A stretch of DNA of 44,142 nt from Actinomycetota bacterium (lineage in GTDB: Bacteria > Actinomycetota > Acidimicrobiia > Acidimicrobiales > Ilumatobacteraceae). The stretch covers positions 1 through 44,142 of the forward strand of contig JAUXQB010000324.1 in assembly GCA_030685215.1 (NCBI GenBank), written 5' to 3'. Position 1 is the first letter of the stretch; each line of letters begins with the position of its first letter. The translations under genes and the position numbers were made by a program. The notes below the pieces were generated by a model. The model had not been told where the DNA came from. It searched no databases and saw only the letters and a program-made list of their open reading frames with translations. This document shows positions 15,410 through 23,233 of the stretch, piece after piece.

Positions 15410-15514
15410 TCGATCGCAAGCACACGCTGTCACTGGCGTCACGAACTGGAGCATTCGCACCAGGGCGTGGCGCCAGTGTCGCGTCCCGGCACACGACACG
15501 ATAGGAATGGGCCG

Positions 15515-16411
15515 ATGAGCGCTCGCGACTGGTCCGTCACGCCCCTCACCGCCACGTTCGGCGCCGAGCTGCGCGGCACCCGGGCGGCCGGCGACTCGCT
15601 CGACGCGGCGCTGCTCAGCGGGCTGCTCGAACAGCACCTGGTGCTGGTGCTGCGCGACCAGCACCTCACGCACGCGGAGCAGGTGGCGTTGGCGCGCGCG
15701 CTCGGCGAGCCCACGCCCGCGCACCCGGTGGTGCCCGGGCACCCCGATCATCCCGAGATCCTCGTGCTCGACGGCGCGCAGGGTGGGCGCAACGCTCGGT
15801 GGCACACCGACGTCACGTTCATGCCCACGCCGCCGGCGGCCTCGGTGCTGGTGGGCGATGTCGTGCCCCAGTTCGGCGGCGACACGATGTGGGCCGATAC
15901 GCGCTCCGCGTACGAACGGCTCGCGTCGCCGCTACGCGACGCCGTCGAGCTCATGGAAGCGGTGCACCGCATCTCCCCGCTGGCCTACTGGGGCGAGCCG
16001 TTCGATTCGGCCCTCGGCCGCGACGACGCGCAGCAGCTGCTCGACGATGCGGTGAAGGTGCCGCCGGTCATCCATCCGGTGGTGCGCGTGCACCCGGTCA
16101 CCGGTCGCAAGAACCTGTTCGTCAACCCCGGCTTCACCACGCACATCGTCGGCCTGTCGCGCATCGAGAGCGACGGGCTGCTGCAGTTGCTGTACCAGCA
16201 CATGACCCAACCGGAGCTGGTACTGCGGCACCACTGGCGCAACGGCGATGTGGTCATCTGGGACAACCGGGCCACCATGCACTACGCGGTCGACGACTAC
16301 GGCGAGGTCGACCGTCGCATGCGCCGAGTCACCATCCGTGGCGGCGCTGCCGTGGGGCCGTCGGGTGTGCAGAGCCGCGTCGCCGACGATCCGCTCGTCG
16401 CGATGCGCTGA
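15515..16411 (+). CDS. TauD/TfdA-family 2-oxoglutarate-dependent dioxygenase
   Basis: The 298-residue protein fits taurine/alkylsulfate dioxygenases. The iron ligands appear as H97-T-D99 in ARWHTDVTFMPTPPAASVL and H256 in WDNRATMHYAVDDY, with Arg267-271 (RRMRRVTIRG) for 2-oxoglutarate binding. The early FGAELRGTR and LVLVLRDQHLTHAEQVALARALGEPT segments are characteristic of the family. Reactions in the family include C-S and C-O bond oxidation of sulfonates, sulfate esters and aryloxy acids. Substrate is not evident. AGGAA precedes ATG 15515 by 7 bases. A different protein type from the betaine-hydroxylase-like enzyme at 5202, since the N-terminal extra domain is absent. Confidence 0.9.
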   Translation: MSARDWSVTPLTATFGAELRGTRAAGDSLDAALLSGLLEQHLVLVLRDQHLTHAEQVALARALGEPTPAHPVVPGHPDHPEILVLDGAQGGRNARWHTDVTFMPTPPAASVLVGDVVPQFGGDTMWADTRSAYERLASPLRDAVELMEAVHRISPLAYWGEPFDSALGRDDAQQLLDDAVKVPPVIHPVVRVHPVTGRKNLFVNPGFTTHIVGLSRIESDGLLQLLYQHMTQPELVLRHHWRNGDVVIWDNRATMHYAVDDYGEVDRRMRRVTIRGGAAVGPSGVQSRVADDPLVAMR

Positions 16412-16423
16412 CATCGGTGGCGG

Positions 16424-17647
16424 TCAGTCGCGGTCGTCGACCCACGCGGTCGCGGCGCGAGCTGCCGCGACCGCGGTGCTGAACGACGCCTGCAGCAGGT
16501 AGCCGCCGGTCGGCGCGTCCCAGTCGAGCATCTCGCCGGCGACGAACTGGCCGGGGAGGCTGCGGAGCATGAACCCGTCGGTGACGTCGGCGAGCGCGAT
16601 GCCGCCGGCACTGGAGATGGCGCGGTCGATGCCGGCAGTGGCGGTGATGACGAGTGGGACGCCCTTGACCAGCGCGGCCAGCGGCTCGGATTCGACCGGT
16701 AGCTCGTTGCCGGTTGCTTCGCGGAGGAACGCGACCGCCACCGGCGACAGGCCGAGTGTGCGTCGCAGCGTGTTGGTGAGCGAGTCCTTCGGTCGCCGGC
16801 GGCCGAGACGCGCGACGACGTCGGCGACCGGCAGGTCGGGCAGCAGGTCGATGTGCACCGTGCACGTTCCGGTGGCGTCGATCGCATCGCGCACGGCCGC
16901 CGATTGCGTGTACACGGGACCCGACTCCACGCCTTCCGCAGTGATGGTCACGTCGCCGCGCACCCAGTGATCGCGCACGCCGACCGCGACGTTCTTCAAC
17001 GGTGCTCCCGCGTGTGCGTCGACGAAACGCGGCGACCACGACACGAGCAGACCGCAGTTCGAGGCGCGCAGCGGTCGCACGTCGACTCCGGCGGTGCGGA
17101 ACGTGTCGGCCCAGCCGCCGTCGGATCCGACCCTCGGCCAGGTGGCGCCGCCGAGGGCGAACACGACCACGTCGCTCGACACCTCCGCTGTCGCGCCGTC
17201 CGGCGTGCGGAACACGAGGGTGGGCGCCGTGCTCGCGGCGGCCCACCCGATCCACCGTTGGCGAGTGTGCAGCTGCACGCCGGCGGCCGTCAGCCGGGCC
17301 AACCACGCGCGGAGCAGGGGAGTGGCGCGCATCTCGGTGGGGAACACTCGGCCGGTCGACCCGACGAACGTGCTCGCGCCCAGCTCGGCGGCCCACGCGC
17401 GCAGGTCGTCGGGTGTGAACGCTCGAACCGCCGCGGTCACCTTCGGTGCGGCGCCGTAGCGACCGAGCAGCTGGTCGAGCGGTTCGGCGTGTGTGAGGTT
17501 CAGGCCACTGCGACCGGCGAGCAACAGTTTGCGGCCGGCCGATGGCATGTGCTCGTAGACGTGCACGGCGAACCCGGCGTCGACGAGCACCTCCGCGGCC
17601 ATCAGGCCCGCGGGTCCGGCACCGACGACGGTTGCGGTGCGGCTCAT
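16424..17647 (-). CDS. NAD(P)/FAD-dependent oxidoreductase, HI0933/TIGR03862-like flavoprotein
   Basis: The 407-residue protein begins RTATVVGAGPAGLMAAEVLVDAG with an FAD GxGxxG, then HVYEHMPSAGRKLLLAGRSGLNLTHAE. The GRKLLLAGxxGLNLTH block is the signature of the HI0933-like flavoprotein family. DVVVFALGGATWPRVGSDGGWADTF in the middle and the C-terminal GGIALADV, LPGQFVAGEMLDWDAPTGGYLLQASFSTA complete the family pattern. The biochemical role of this family is poorly known. Its ATG overlaps the stop of the ankyrin gene (ATGA), so P450, ankyrin protein and this flavoprotein form one operon. Confidence 0.9.
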   Translation of the reverse strand: MSRTATVVGAGPAGLMAAEVLVDAGFAVHVYEHMPSAGRKLLLAGRSGLNLTHAEPLDQLLGRYGAAPKVTAAVRAFTPDDLRAWAAELGASTFVGSTGRVFPTEMRATPLLRAWLARLTAAGVQLHTRQRWIGWAAASTAPTLVFRTPDGATAEVSSDVVVFALGGATWPRVGSDGGWADTFRTAGVDVRPLRASNCGLLVSWSPRFVDAHAGAPLKNVAVGVRDHWVRGDVTITAEGVESGPVYTQSAAVRDAIDATGTCTVHIDLLPDLPVADVVARLGRRRPKDSLTNTLRRTLGLSPVAVAFLREATGNELPVESEPLAALVKGVPLVITATAGIDRAISSAGGIALADVTDGFMLRSLPGQFVAGEMLDWDAPTGGYLLQASFSTAVAAARAATAWVDDRD

Positions 17648-18228
17648 TCGAGCATTGCGAGCACTGCGTGCTGGCCCATCCGTCGTGCGTGCTCCGCAGC
17701 CGTGGTGCCGTCGCGGTCGGCCAGCGCGCGGTCGGCTCCGGCCGCGAGCAGGATGCGCACGATCTCCTGGTACGGCTCGGAGCCGTCGCCGAGGATCACC
17801 GCTTCGAGCAGTGCGGTCCAGCCGAGGTCGTTGACGTGGTCGACGTCGATGCCGGCGGTGGCAACGCGACGCACGTACTCCACGTGTCCGCGTTCGCTGG
17901 CGGGAATGATGCTGACGCCGCCGTAGCGGTTGCGCAGCGTCATGTCGGGGCGGGCGGGGAGCAGCGCCTCGAGCATCGCGACACTGCCCGTCGTGCCGGT
18001 GGCGAGCCACGGCGTGTCGTGACGATCGTCGAAGGAGTCGGCGCTGGCCCCGTGGGCCACCAGCACCTCGGCGACCGCGACGTGGTCGCCGACCACAGCA
18101 AGCAGCAGTGCGGTGCGACCGCGCTGGTCGCGCGCTTCGAGTGATGCTCCGGCCTCGAGTGCGGCGACCACTGCCGCGACGTCGCCGCTGGCGGCGGCGC
18201 GCAGCAGTGAGTCGTCGAGGTCGACCAA
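17644..18228 (-). CDS. Ankyrin-repeat protein
   Basis: About 194 residues from a TTG at 18228, two bases after the P450 stop. The sequence is built from ankyrin repeats: SLLRAAASGDVAAVVAALEAGASLEARDQRGRTALLLAVVGDHVAVAEVLVAHGA and so on, about five units. The consensus G-x-TAL-x-x-A and hydrophobic pairs are recognisable; the middle units are degenerate. There is no signal peptide. Ankyrin domains bind partner proteins and have no catalytic role. Being coupled between a P450 and a flavoprotein, it may bring them together, but that is speculation. TTG is the first plausible start, since upstream in-frame sequence is P450 shadow. Confidence 0.85.
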   Translation of the reverse strand: MVDLDDSLLRAAASGDVAAVVAALEAGASLEARDQRGRTALLLAVVGDHVAVAEVLVAHGASADSFDDRHDTPWLATGTTGSVAMLEALLPARPDMTLRNRYGGVSIIPASERGHVEYVRRVATAGIDVDHVNDLGWTALLEAVILGDGSEPYQEIVRILLAAGADRALADRDGTTAAEHARRMGQHAVLAMLE

Positions 18229-18230
18229 GG

Positions 18231-19493
18231 TCAGGTCATCTCGTAGCGGATGGGCAGCCGCTTGAAGCCGCTGACGAAGGTGCTGCGGCTCAGCTCGGCG
18301 GGGCCGGCGAGCTCGGCCGACGCCAGGCGCGGGATGAGCGCACCGAACAGCGCCTTCATCTCCATGCGGGCGAGCATCGCACCGAGGCAGAAGTGCACGC
18401 CGAACCCGAACGCGAGGTGCTTGTTGGGGGTGCGGCCGACATCGAACGTGAACGGGTCGGGGAACACGTCCTCGTCGCGGTTGGCCGACCAGTAGGAGAG
18501 CAGCACGTCCTGTCCGGCCTTGATGGTGGTGCCGCGCACTTCGTAGTCGACCGTCGCCGTGCGCATGAAGTGCTTGACGGGCGACGTCCAACGGATCATC
18601 TCGTCGACCGCGGTGGCCATCAGCGACGGGTCGGCCTTCAGGCGGGCGAGCTGGTCGGGGTTCTCGATGAGGGCCTTGAGTCCGCCCGACATCGAGTTGG
18701 AGGTGGTGTCGTGGCCGGCCGTGGCGGTGATGATGTAGTAGCCGAGCTGTTCCTTGTGCCCGATCGGCTGCCCGTCGACAACTCCGTTGGCGATGACCGA
18801 CGCGAGGTCGTCGGTGGGGTTCGCCTGCCGGTCGGCGGTGATGCCGTCGAAGTACGCGACGAAGTCGGCGACGGTCTGGATGATGCCGGCGAGCACGTCG
18901 TCGTCACGCTTGAAGTCGTCGTCGTCGGCGCCGAACAGCTCCTGGGTGAGCTTCAACATGCGCGGGTAGTCGCTCTCCGGGAGTCCGAGGATGGCGAGGA
19001 TGACGTACAGCGGGTACTCCATCGCGATGTCGGTGGCGAAGTCGACCGTGCCGCCCGCGTCGAGCATCTGCTGCACCGATCGCTCGGCCAGTTCGGCCAG
19101 GCGCACGTCGAGCTTCGCCAGGTTCTTGGGCAGGAACCAGTCGGCGGTGAGGTTGCGGTGGTGGCGGTGCTCGGGGTCGTCCATCTGCACCAGCGACTTC
19201 ACCAGGTGCCCTTGCATCGCTCGCATCGCGTCGGCCTCCTTGTTGCCCAGGATGGCGCGCGGTGCGTTGAGGAACTCGTTGGGGTGCAGCTCGATGTCGA
19301 GCACGTCGGCGTGCTTGGTGATGACATAGAACGGGTTGAAGTCGGGGTGCTCCACCCAGTGCACCGGCGACTCGTGGCGCAGCTTGGTGGTGGCCGCGTG
19401 GAACAGCGCCTCGTCGGTGAACGTGTCGCCGGAGAGGAACGCCTGGCCGGCCTGCTCCAGGGTGAGGTCGGCGTACCGTGCGGAATCCGTCAT
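18231..19493 (-). CDS. Cytochrome P450
   Basis: The 420-residue P450 shows AGHDTT (259-264) in the I helix, E298-x-x-R301, and the haem loop FGFGVHFCLG with Cys369. The C-terminal half (MIRWTSPVKHFMRTATVDYEVRGTTIKAGQDVLLSYWSANRDEDVF) resembles bacterial P450s acting on terpenes and steroids, the CYP111/124/125 neighbourhood. That placement is an impression, not a computed result. GAGG precedes the ATG by 8 bases, and a TAGGTT -10 box at 19548-19543 gives a short leader. It heads a three-gene operon with the ankyrin protein and HI0933-like flavoprotein. No ferredoxin is adjacent. Confidence 0.93.
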   Translation of the reverse strand: MTDSARYADLTLEQAGQAFLSGDTFTDEALFHAATTKLRHESPVHWVEHPDFNPFYVITKHADVLDIELHPNEFLNAPRAILGNKEADAMRAMQGHLVKSLVQMDDPEHRHHRNLTADWFLPKNLAKLDVRLAELAERSVQQMLDAGGTVDFATDIAMEYPLYVILAILGLPESDYPRMLKLTQELFGADDDDFKRDDDVLAGIIQTVADFVAYFDGITADRQANPTDDLASVIANGVVDGQPIGHKEQLGYYIITATAGHDTTSNSMSGGLKALIENPDQLARLKADPSLMATAVDEMIRWTSPVKHFMRTATVDYEVRGTTIKAGQDVLLSYWSANRDEDVFPDPFTFDVGRTPNKHLAFGFGVHFCLGAMLARMEMKALFGALIPRLASAELAGPAELSRSTFVSGFKRLPIRYEMT

Positions 19494-19542
19494 GTTGGTC
19501 CTCGACTTCCGTGATGGTCGCGGGCACCGGCCCGCTGCGCCG

Positions 19543-19548
19543 AACCTA
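19543..19548 (-). promoter_or_regulatory. -10 box of the P450-ankyrin-flavoprotein operon
   Basis: TAGGTT on the reverse strand, about 50 bases before the P450 start at 19493. It implies a leader of about 40 bases containing the GAGG ribosome site. Confidence 0.4.
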
Positions 19549-20124
19549 GTGTGCGACTGGCGGGAGTCTTCGGTTCGGCGATGGTTCCTCCGAGTTGTGC
19601 CTCGAGCTTTGGCGATGGGACGCCCAATGTGGGCGTGTGATCGCCGATGCTGAATCTCCGTCCGAGCTGTGGCGGTGGGGCACTCGACTCTGATGTGCGA
19701 GCGCCAACACTGAGTGTGTCGCGGACCACAACCCAGCCACTTCGAGGACGCATCACTAGGGTGCGATCCTGTGAGCCGTTCCCGAGTTCTACACGCCGTG
19801 GCCGAGCCTTCCGTGATGCTGAAGGGAGCACTTCAGGGCGCTCTGTTCGTCTTCGTCGGTGTTGATGGGTGTCTTCGACTCGATCTGGGTCGCTGCTGTG
19901 GGAGTCGTGTGTGCAGGGTTCCTGTGGGCTGCTGTCGCTCTGGCCGTCGGGCGCCGGCACACCTCGACGACCATCGCCTGACTCGAACTCGTAAGCTGGC
20001 GCGGGACATCGCATTGGCGTGTCCCAGCGCCAAGTTGTCGGCGCTCCCGAGCTTTGTGTCAAGAACTGGAACTCACAGCCCCAGGTCAGCGGCCGACAGG
20101 GTTTACGTAAGAGCGACCGGGGAC
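19549..20124. other. Noncoding, hairpin-rich interval
   Basis: No convincing gene is present. Two roughly 59-bp imperfect copies begin near 19602 and 19661 (both start CGAGCT-T/G-TGGCG). The first folds into a hairpin: GGCGAT (19611-19616) with ATCGCC (19640-19645), then a 3x3 internal loop, then ACGCCCA (19620-19626) with TGGGCGT (19630-19636) around a 3-base loop. Near 20003-20045 two adjacent hairpins occur: GGGACA/TGTCCC (20003-20008, 20020-20025) and AGCGCC/GGCGCT (20026-20031, 20040-20045). The 3' ends of both flanking genes or their promoters face it, and codon patterns are absent. Confidence 0.6.
19865..19981 (+). CDS. Possible 38-residue single-span membrane peptide
   Basis: An ATG at 19865 opens 38 codons with one hydrophobic span (IWVAAVGVVCAGFLWAAVALAVG) followed by a basic RRH tail, the plan of small membrane proteins. 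There is no good ribosome site upstream, and the surrounding 600 bases look noncoding. It could be a real short peptide, a remnant, or chance. Confidence 0.2.
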   Translation: MGVFDSIWVAAVGVVCAGFLWAAVALAVGRRHTSTTIA

Positions 20125-20736
20125 TCAGTAGAGGGTGGTGCGGACTCGTTCGGGGTAGGCGTCGTCGTAGGCCTTGCCGTCGAACGCGCCGTTCGTGATG
20201 GCTTCGTTGATCTGGCCGACGGTGGGGAGGTCGGAGGGATCGCGGAAGCCGGCAGGGTCCCAGAGGTGCGACCGGATGAGCGCCTTCGGGCACTGCGTGT
20301 AGACCGCCCGCACGGACACGACGATGACGGTGGCCGGCAGTTTGTCGTGCAGCACGAACCGCTCGCGCAGGGCGAGGTCGGTGGCGAGCACCGCCGTGCC
20401 GTTCACCCGCAACGTGACGCCGATGCCGGGCACCATGAACAGCAGGCCGATGCGTGGCTCGACCACCAGGTTGCGCAGCGTGTCGACGCGGTTGTTGCCG
20501 CGACGATCGGGGATCAGCAGCGTGCGCGGGTCGGCAACCTCGACGAAGCCGGCCGGGTCGCCGCGTGGCGAGCAATCCATGCCCTCCGGGCCAGAGGTGG
20601 CGATGACCACGAACGGCGATGCCTCCACGTAGCGCTGGTGCAGCGGCGTGAGGTGGTCGATCTCCTTGGTGCGGGACGACGGCACCGCTTCGCCGTACAG
20701 CGCTTCCAGCTCGATGATCGATCCGACAAGTTCCAC
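20125..20736 (-). CDS. Pyridoxamine 5'-phosphate oxidase-like FMN protein (MSMEG_1061-type PPOX family)
   Basis: From GTG 20736 this gives 203 residues. The start IIELEALYGEAVPSSRTKEIDHLTPLHQRYVEASPFVVIATSGPEGMDCSPRGDPAGFV is typical of actinobacterial PPOX-class flavoproteins. The split-barrel core follows (RTLLIPDRRGNNRVDTLRNLVVEPRIGLLFMVPG, LRVNGTAVL). The C-terminal VYTQCPKALIRSHLWDP matches the group. These proteins bind FMN or F420 and reduce small molecules, or act as haem or cofactor chaperones; the exact role is unknown. The GTG follows TACCGT by 8 bases. It is divergent from the desaturase, and the shared 82-bp gap holds an operator-like palindrome. Confidence 0.85.
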   Translation of the reverse strand: MELVGSIIELEALYGEAVPSSRTKEIDHLTPLHQRYVEASPFVVIATSGPEGMDCSPRGDPAGFVEVADPRTLLIPDRRGNNRVDTLRNLVVEPRIGLLFMVPGIGVTLRVNGTAVLATDLALRERFVLHDKLPATVIVVSVRAVYTQCPKALIRSHLWDPAGFRDPSDLPTVGQINEAITNGAFDGKAYDDAYPERVRTTLY

Positions 20737-20784
20737 GACCGCGGACGGTACCCGTGCGTGGACGAAAAGTCTGCCAGAATTCTC

Positions 20785-20818
20785 CCTACCGACCGGTAGG
20801 TAGAGTACAATGGGATCT
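20785..20818 (+). promoter_or_regulatory. Desaturase promoter with CCTACC/GGTAGG palindrome and leaderless start
   Basis: CCTACC (20785-20790) and GGTAGG (20795-20800) form a 6-bp inverted repeat around GACC. The near-consensus -10 TACAAT (20806-20811) follows directly. GTG 20819 is 7 bases after it, the leaderless spacing used across this window, whereas ATG 20810 would lie inside the -10 box. The palindrome covers the spacer/-35 region, so a repressor there would block transcription. Such palindromes are common targets of TetR-family lipid regulators, but no regulator gene is adjacent. Confidence 0.55.
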
Positions 20819-21880
20819 GTGACGAGCACCGACCATGCCCTTCCCGCCACCCGTACCCACTCGCTGAACGACGTGCGGGCCATCATTCCCGAGGCCTGTT
20901 ACCAGCGGTCCACCGGGCGCGCCATCCTCGCGCTCGCGCAGGCCGTGGTGCTCTACCTGCTGCCCATCGCGGGGCTCGCGCTCACCAACACCTGGTGGGC
21001 GTTGCTGCTGCTCTGGCCGCTCGCCGGCATGGCGGTGTCGGGACTGTTCGTGCTCGGCCACGACGCATCGCACGGTGCACTCGTGGAGTCGCGCAAGCTC
21101 AACCGCATCATCGCTCAGGTGTGCATGGTGCCCAGCTTCCACGTGGAAGCGGCCTGGGACCTCGGCCACAACCGCATCCACCACGGCTACACCACTCGCC
21201 AGGGGTTCGACTTCGTGTGGCACCCGGCCACCGCCGACGAGTACCGCGCGATGAGCCGCCTCGCCCGCCTGCGTCACCGCTTCGAGTGGTCGCGGTTCGG
21301 TTCCGGCGCCTACTTCCTGCGCACCGTCTGGTGGCAGAAGATGTGGCGCTTCAACGCCCCGGGCAAGCGTCGCGACGCCATCATCCGCGACAAGATCGTG
21401 CTCACCACTGTGCTGGTCGTGCTGTTCGGCGCTGCCGCCACGTGGGGCGCCATCAGCGGTGGGGTCGTCGGTGCGTTCTGGATGCCGTTCAAGCTGCTGG
21501 TCGTGCCGTTCCTCATCTTCGTGCAGGTGATCGGCTGGACCGTCTACGTGCACCACGTGGCACCCGACATCCGCTGGTGGCCGCGCAAGGAGTGGAGCCA
21601 GTTCAAGGGGCAGATGGAGAGCACCACCATCATGCGCGTGAACCCGGTGGTCAACGCGCTGTGGCTGCACAACATCATGGTGCACGTGCCGCATCACGTC
21701 GATGCGCGTCTGCCGTTCCACCAGCTGCCTGCAGCCGCTGCGGCCATTGCCGAGCACTACCCCGACACGGTGCGCTCGGCGCGCCTGTCGCTGCGCAGCT
21801 ACGCCAACGACGCTTCGCAGTGCAAGCTGTACGACTTCGAGGCCGGCCGCTGGATGCCGTACTCCGAAGCCGTCGCCTGA
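20819..21880 (+). CDS. Membrane fatty acid desaturase
   Basis: The 353-residue integral membrane protein (from GTG 20819; 356 if ATG 20810) carries the three histidine boxes of acyl desaturases: HDASH (about 81-85), HNRIHH (117-122) and HVPHH (289-293). These bind a di-iron centre. Hydrophobic segments flank them (ILALAQAVVLYLLPIAGLAL, TWWALLLLWPLAGMAVSGLFVLG, LVVPFLIFVQVIGWTVYVHH). It would introduce a double bond into membrane acyl chains or a related lipid using O2 and electrons from a ferredoxin-like donor. The third box form HVPHH places it with the fatty-acid/beta-carotene hydroxylase-type desaturases. It ends 19 bases from the convergent MFS gene. Confidence 0.92.
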   Translation: MTSTDHALPATRTHSLNDVRAIIPEACYQRSTGRAILALAQAVVLYLLPIAGLALTNTWWALLLLWPLAGMAVSGLFVLGHDASHGALVESRKLNRIIAQVCMVPSFHVEAAWDLGHNRIHHGYTTRQGFDFVWHPATADEYRAMSRLARLRHRFEWSRFGSGAYFLRTVWWQKMWRFNAPGKRRDAIIRDKIVLTTVLVVLFGAAATWGAISGGVVGAFWMPFKLLVVPFLIFVQVIGWTVYVHHVAPDIRWWPRKEWSQFKGQMESTTIMRVNPVVNALWLHNIMVHVPHHVDARLPFHQLPAAAAAIAEHYPDTVRSARLSLRSYANDASQCKLYDFEAGRWMPYSEAVA

Positions 21881-21899
21881 CCCACGGCCGTTCGGCAGT

Positions 21900-23099
21900 T
21901 CAGGCCGCGGCGGCGCGAGCGCGTCGGCCGTTGGTGACCGCGACGATGGTGGCGAAGGCGATGCCACCCACGATGGCGAACGCCCACCGCAGATCGAGCC
22001 AGCCGCCGAGGGCCCCCACGGCGACCGCGGTGAGCATCGCGCCCAGACGCTGACCGAAGAGCATCGCACCCAAGCCCGCACCGGCGGTGGTGCCGGGCAG
22101 GCGTGCGGCGGTGGCGTACAGCTGAGGGAAGACCACCGACAGACCGAGACCCCAGATGGAGAGCCCGACCAGCGCGACCGCGCTGACCGGTGCCACGACC
22201 GTCACGACCAGGCCGATGCCGACCAGCCACAGCGCGCCCACCAGCAGTCGTCGCGGACCCACCCGGTCCAGCACGTGGTCGCCACCGAGTCGGCCGACGA
22301 GCATCGCCCCTGCGCACGCGACGGTGCCGAAGCCGCTGAACCGCCCCGCGTCGAACACGTCGCGCAACAGCACCGCGGCCCAGTCGTTCGGGGTCACCTC
22401 CAGCGCGATCGCGGCCATCGCCGCCACCGCCATCGACACGACTGCGGGCGACAGCCGTCGGGTGCGCGGTGGTTCGGCGTCGTCTCCGTCGGCAGTGGGC
22501 GTCACCGGCTCCGGTGGTGGGTCGACCGGCACCAGCCAGCGCTGCACCACCAGCACGGTGCCGAGCAGCACCACGCCGACGAGGGCAAGGTGCAACCGCA
22601 ATCCGATGCCGGCCGCCGACGCCGCCGAGCCGACCAGCGCGCCGCCGGTGAACCCGAGGCTCCACATCGCATGCAGCCGGTTCATGATCGACCGGCCGAG
22701 TTGGGTCTGCACCGCCACGCCCTGCGTGTTCATCGCGACGTCGTTGAACACGTCGAGCATCCCGAGCACGGTGAGCAGCACCAGCAGCAGCGGCGCCACG
22801 GGCACCCATGCGATGAGGGGCATCCCGACGGACAGCAGTGCTGCGGCGGCGATGACCAACCGTCGGCTGCCGAGGCGGTCCATGAACCGCGCCACGGTGA
22901 GCGAGCCGATCAGCCCGCCCAGGCCGCCGCCGAGCAGCGTGGCGCCGAGACCCGCGTTGCCGATGCCGAGCTGGTCGCGGATCTCGGGGATGCGGGGCAG
23001 CCAGTTGGAGAAGGTGGCGCCGTTCACCATGAACAGCGCGGCAACGGCCATGCCCGAGTGTCGAAGGCGTGGCGCGGAGCCGTCGGGCGCAGAGGTCAC
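21900..23099 (-). CDS. MFS transporter
   Basis: The 399-residue, about 12-span protein begins GMAVAALFMVNGATFSNWLPRIPEIRDQLGI, typical of YbjJ/sugar-type MFS carriers. The loop 2-3 motif is near GGLIGSLTVARFMDRLGSRR and its second-half repeat near GAMLVGRLGGDHVLDRVGPRR. A charged linker (about 175-205, TPTADGDDAEPPRTRR) joins the halves. Such proteins usually export or import small molecules by proton antiport or symport. GTG 23099 is chosen because CACACT lies 6 bases upstream (leaderless pattern). An ATG at 23150 with GAGG 12 bases before it would add 17 residues that look nonessential. Convergent with the desaturase. Confidence 0.9.
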   Translation of the reverse strand: MTSAPDGSAPRLRHSGMAVAALFMVNGATFSNWLPRIPEIRDQLGIGNAGLGATLLGGGLGGLIGSLTVARFMDRLGSRRLVIAAAALLSVGMPLIAWVPVAPLLLVLLTVLGMLDVFNDVAMNTQGVAVQTQLGRSIMNRLHAMWSLGFTGGALVGSAASAAGIGLRLHLALVGVVLLGTVLVVQRWLVPVDPPPEPVTPTADGDDAEPPRTRRLSPAVVSMAVAAMAAIALEVTPNDWAAVLLRDVFDAGRFSGFGTVACAGAMLVGRLGGDHVLDRVGPRRLLVGALWLVGIGLVVTVVAPVSAVALVGLSIWGLGLSVVFPQLYATAARLPGTTAGAGLGAMLFGQRLGAMLTAVAVGALGGWLDLRWAFAIVGGIAFATIVAVTNGRRARAAAA

Positions 23100-23111
23100 G
23101 TGGCCAGTGTG
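23100..23111 (-). promoter_or_regulatory. Possible leaderless -10 box for the MFS gene
   Basis: CACACT (23111-23106 on the reverse strand) is a one-base variant of TACACT and ends 6 bases before GTG 23099. It competes with the alternative start at 23150. Confidence 0.3.
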
Positions 23112-23156
23112 GCGGATCGCCGACCCGATCGAACAGCGGATGTGTCGCATGTTGCG

Positions 23157-23185
23157 TTGACACCTCGCCGATCACCGTTCACGCT
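23157..23185 (+). promoter_or_regulatory. Promoter of P450 at 23234
   Basis: TTGACA (23157-23162) is a perfect -35, separated by 17 bases from CACGCT (23180-23185), a weak -10. It implies a leader of about 40 bases containing GAGGGGG just before the ATG at 23234. Confidence 0.45.
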
Positions 23186-23233
23186 GATCGACGACGTGCA
23201 ACGAGGCACGACCCGGGCGAGGGGGCACCACCG

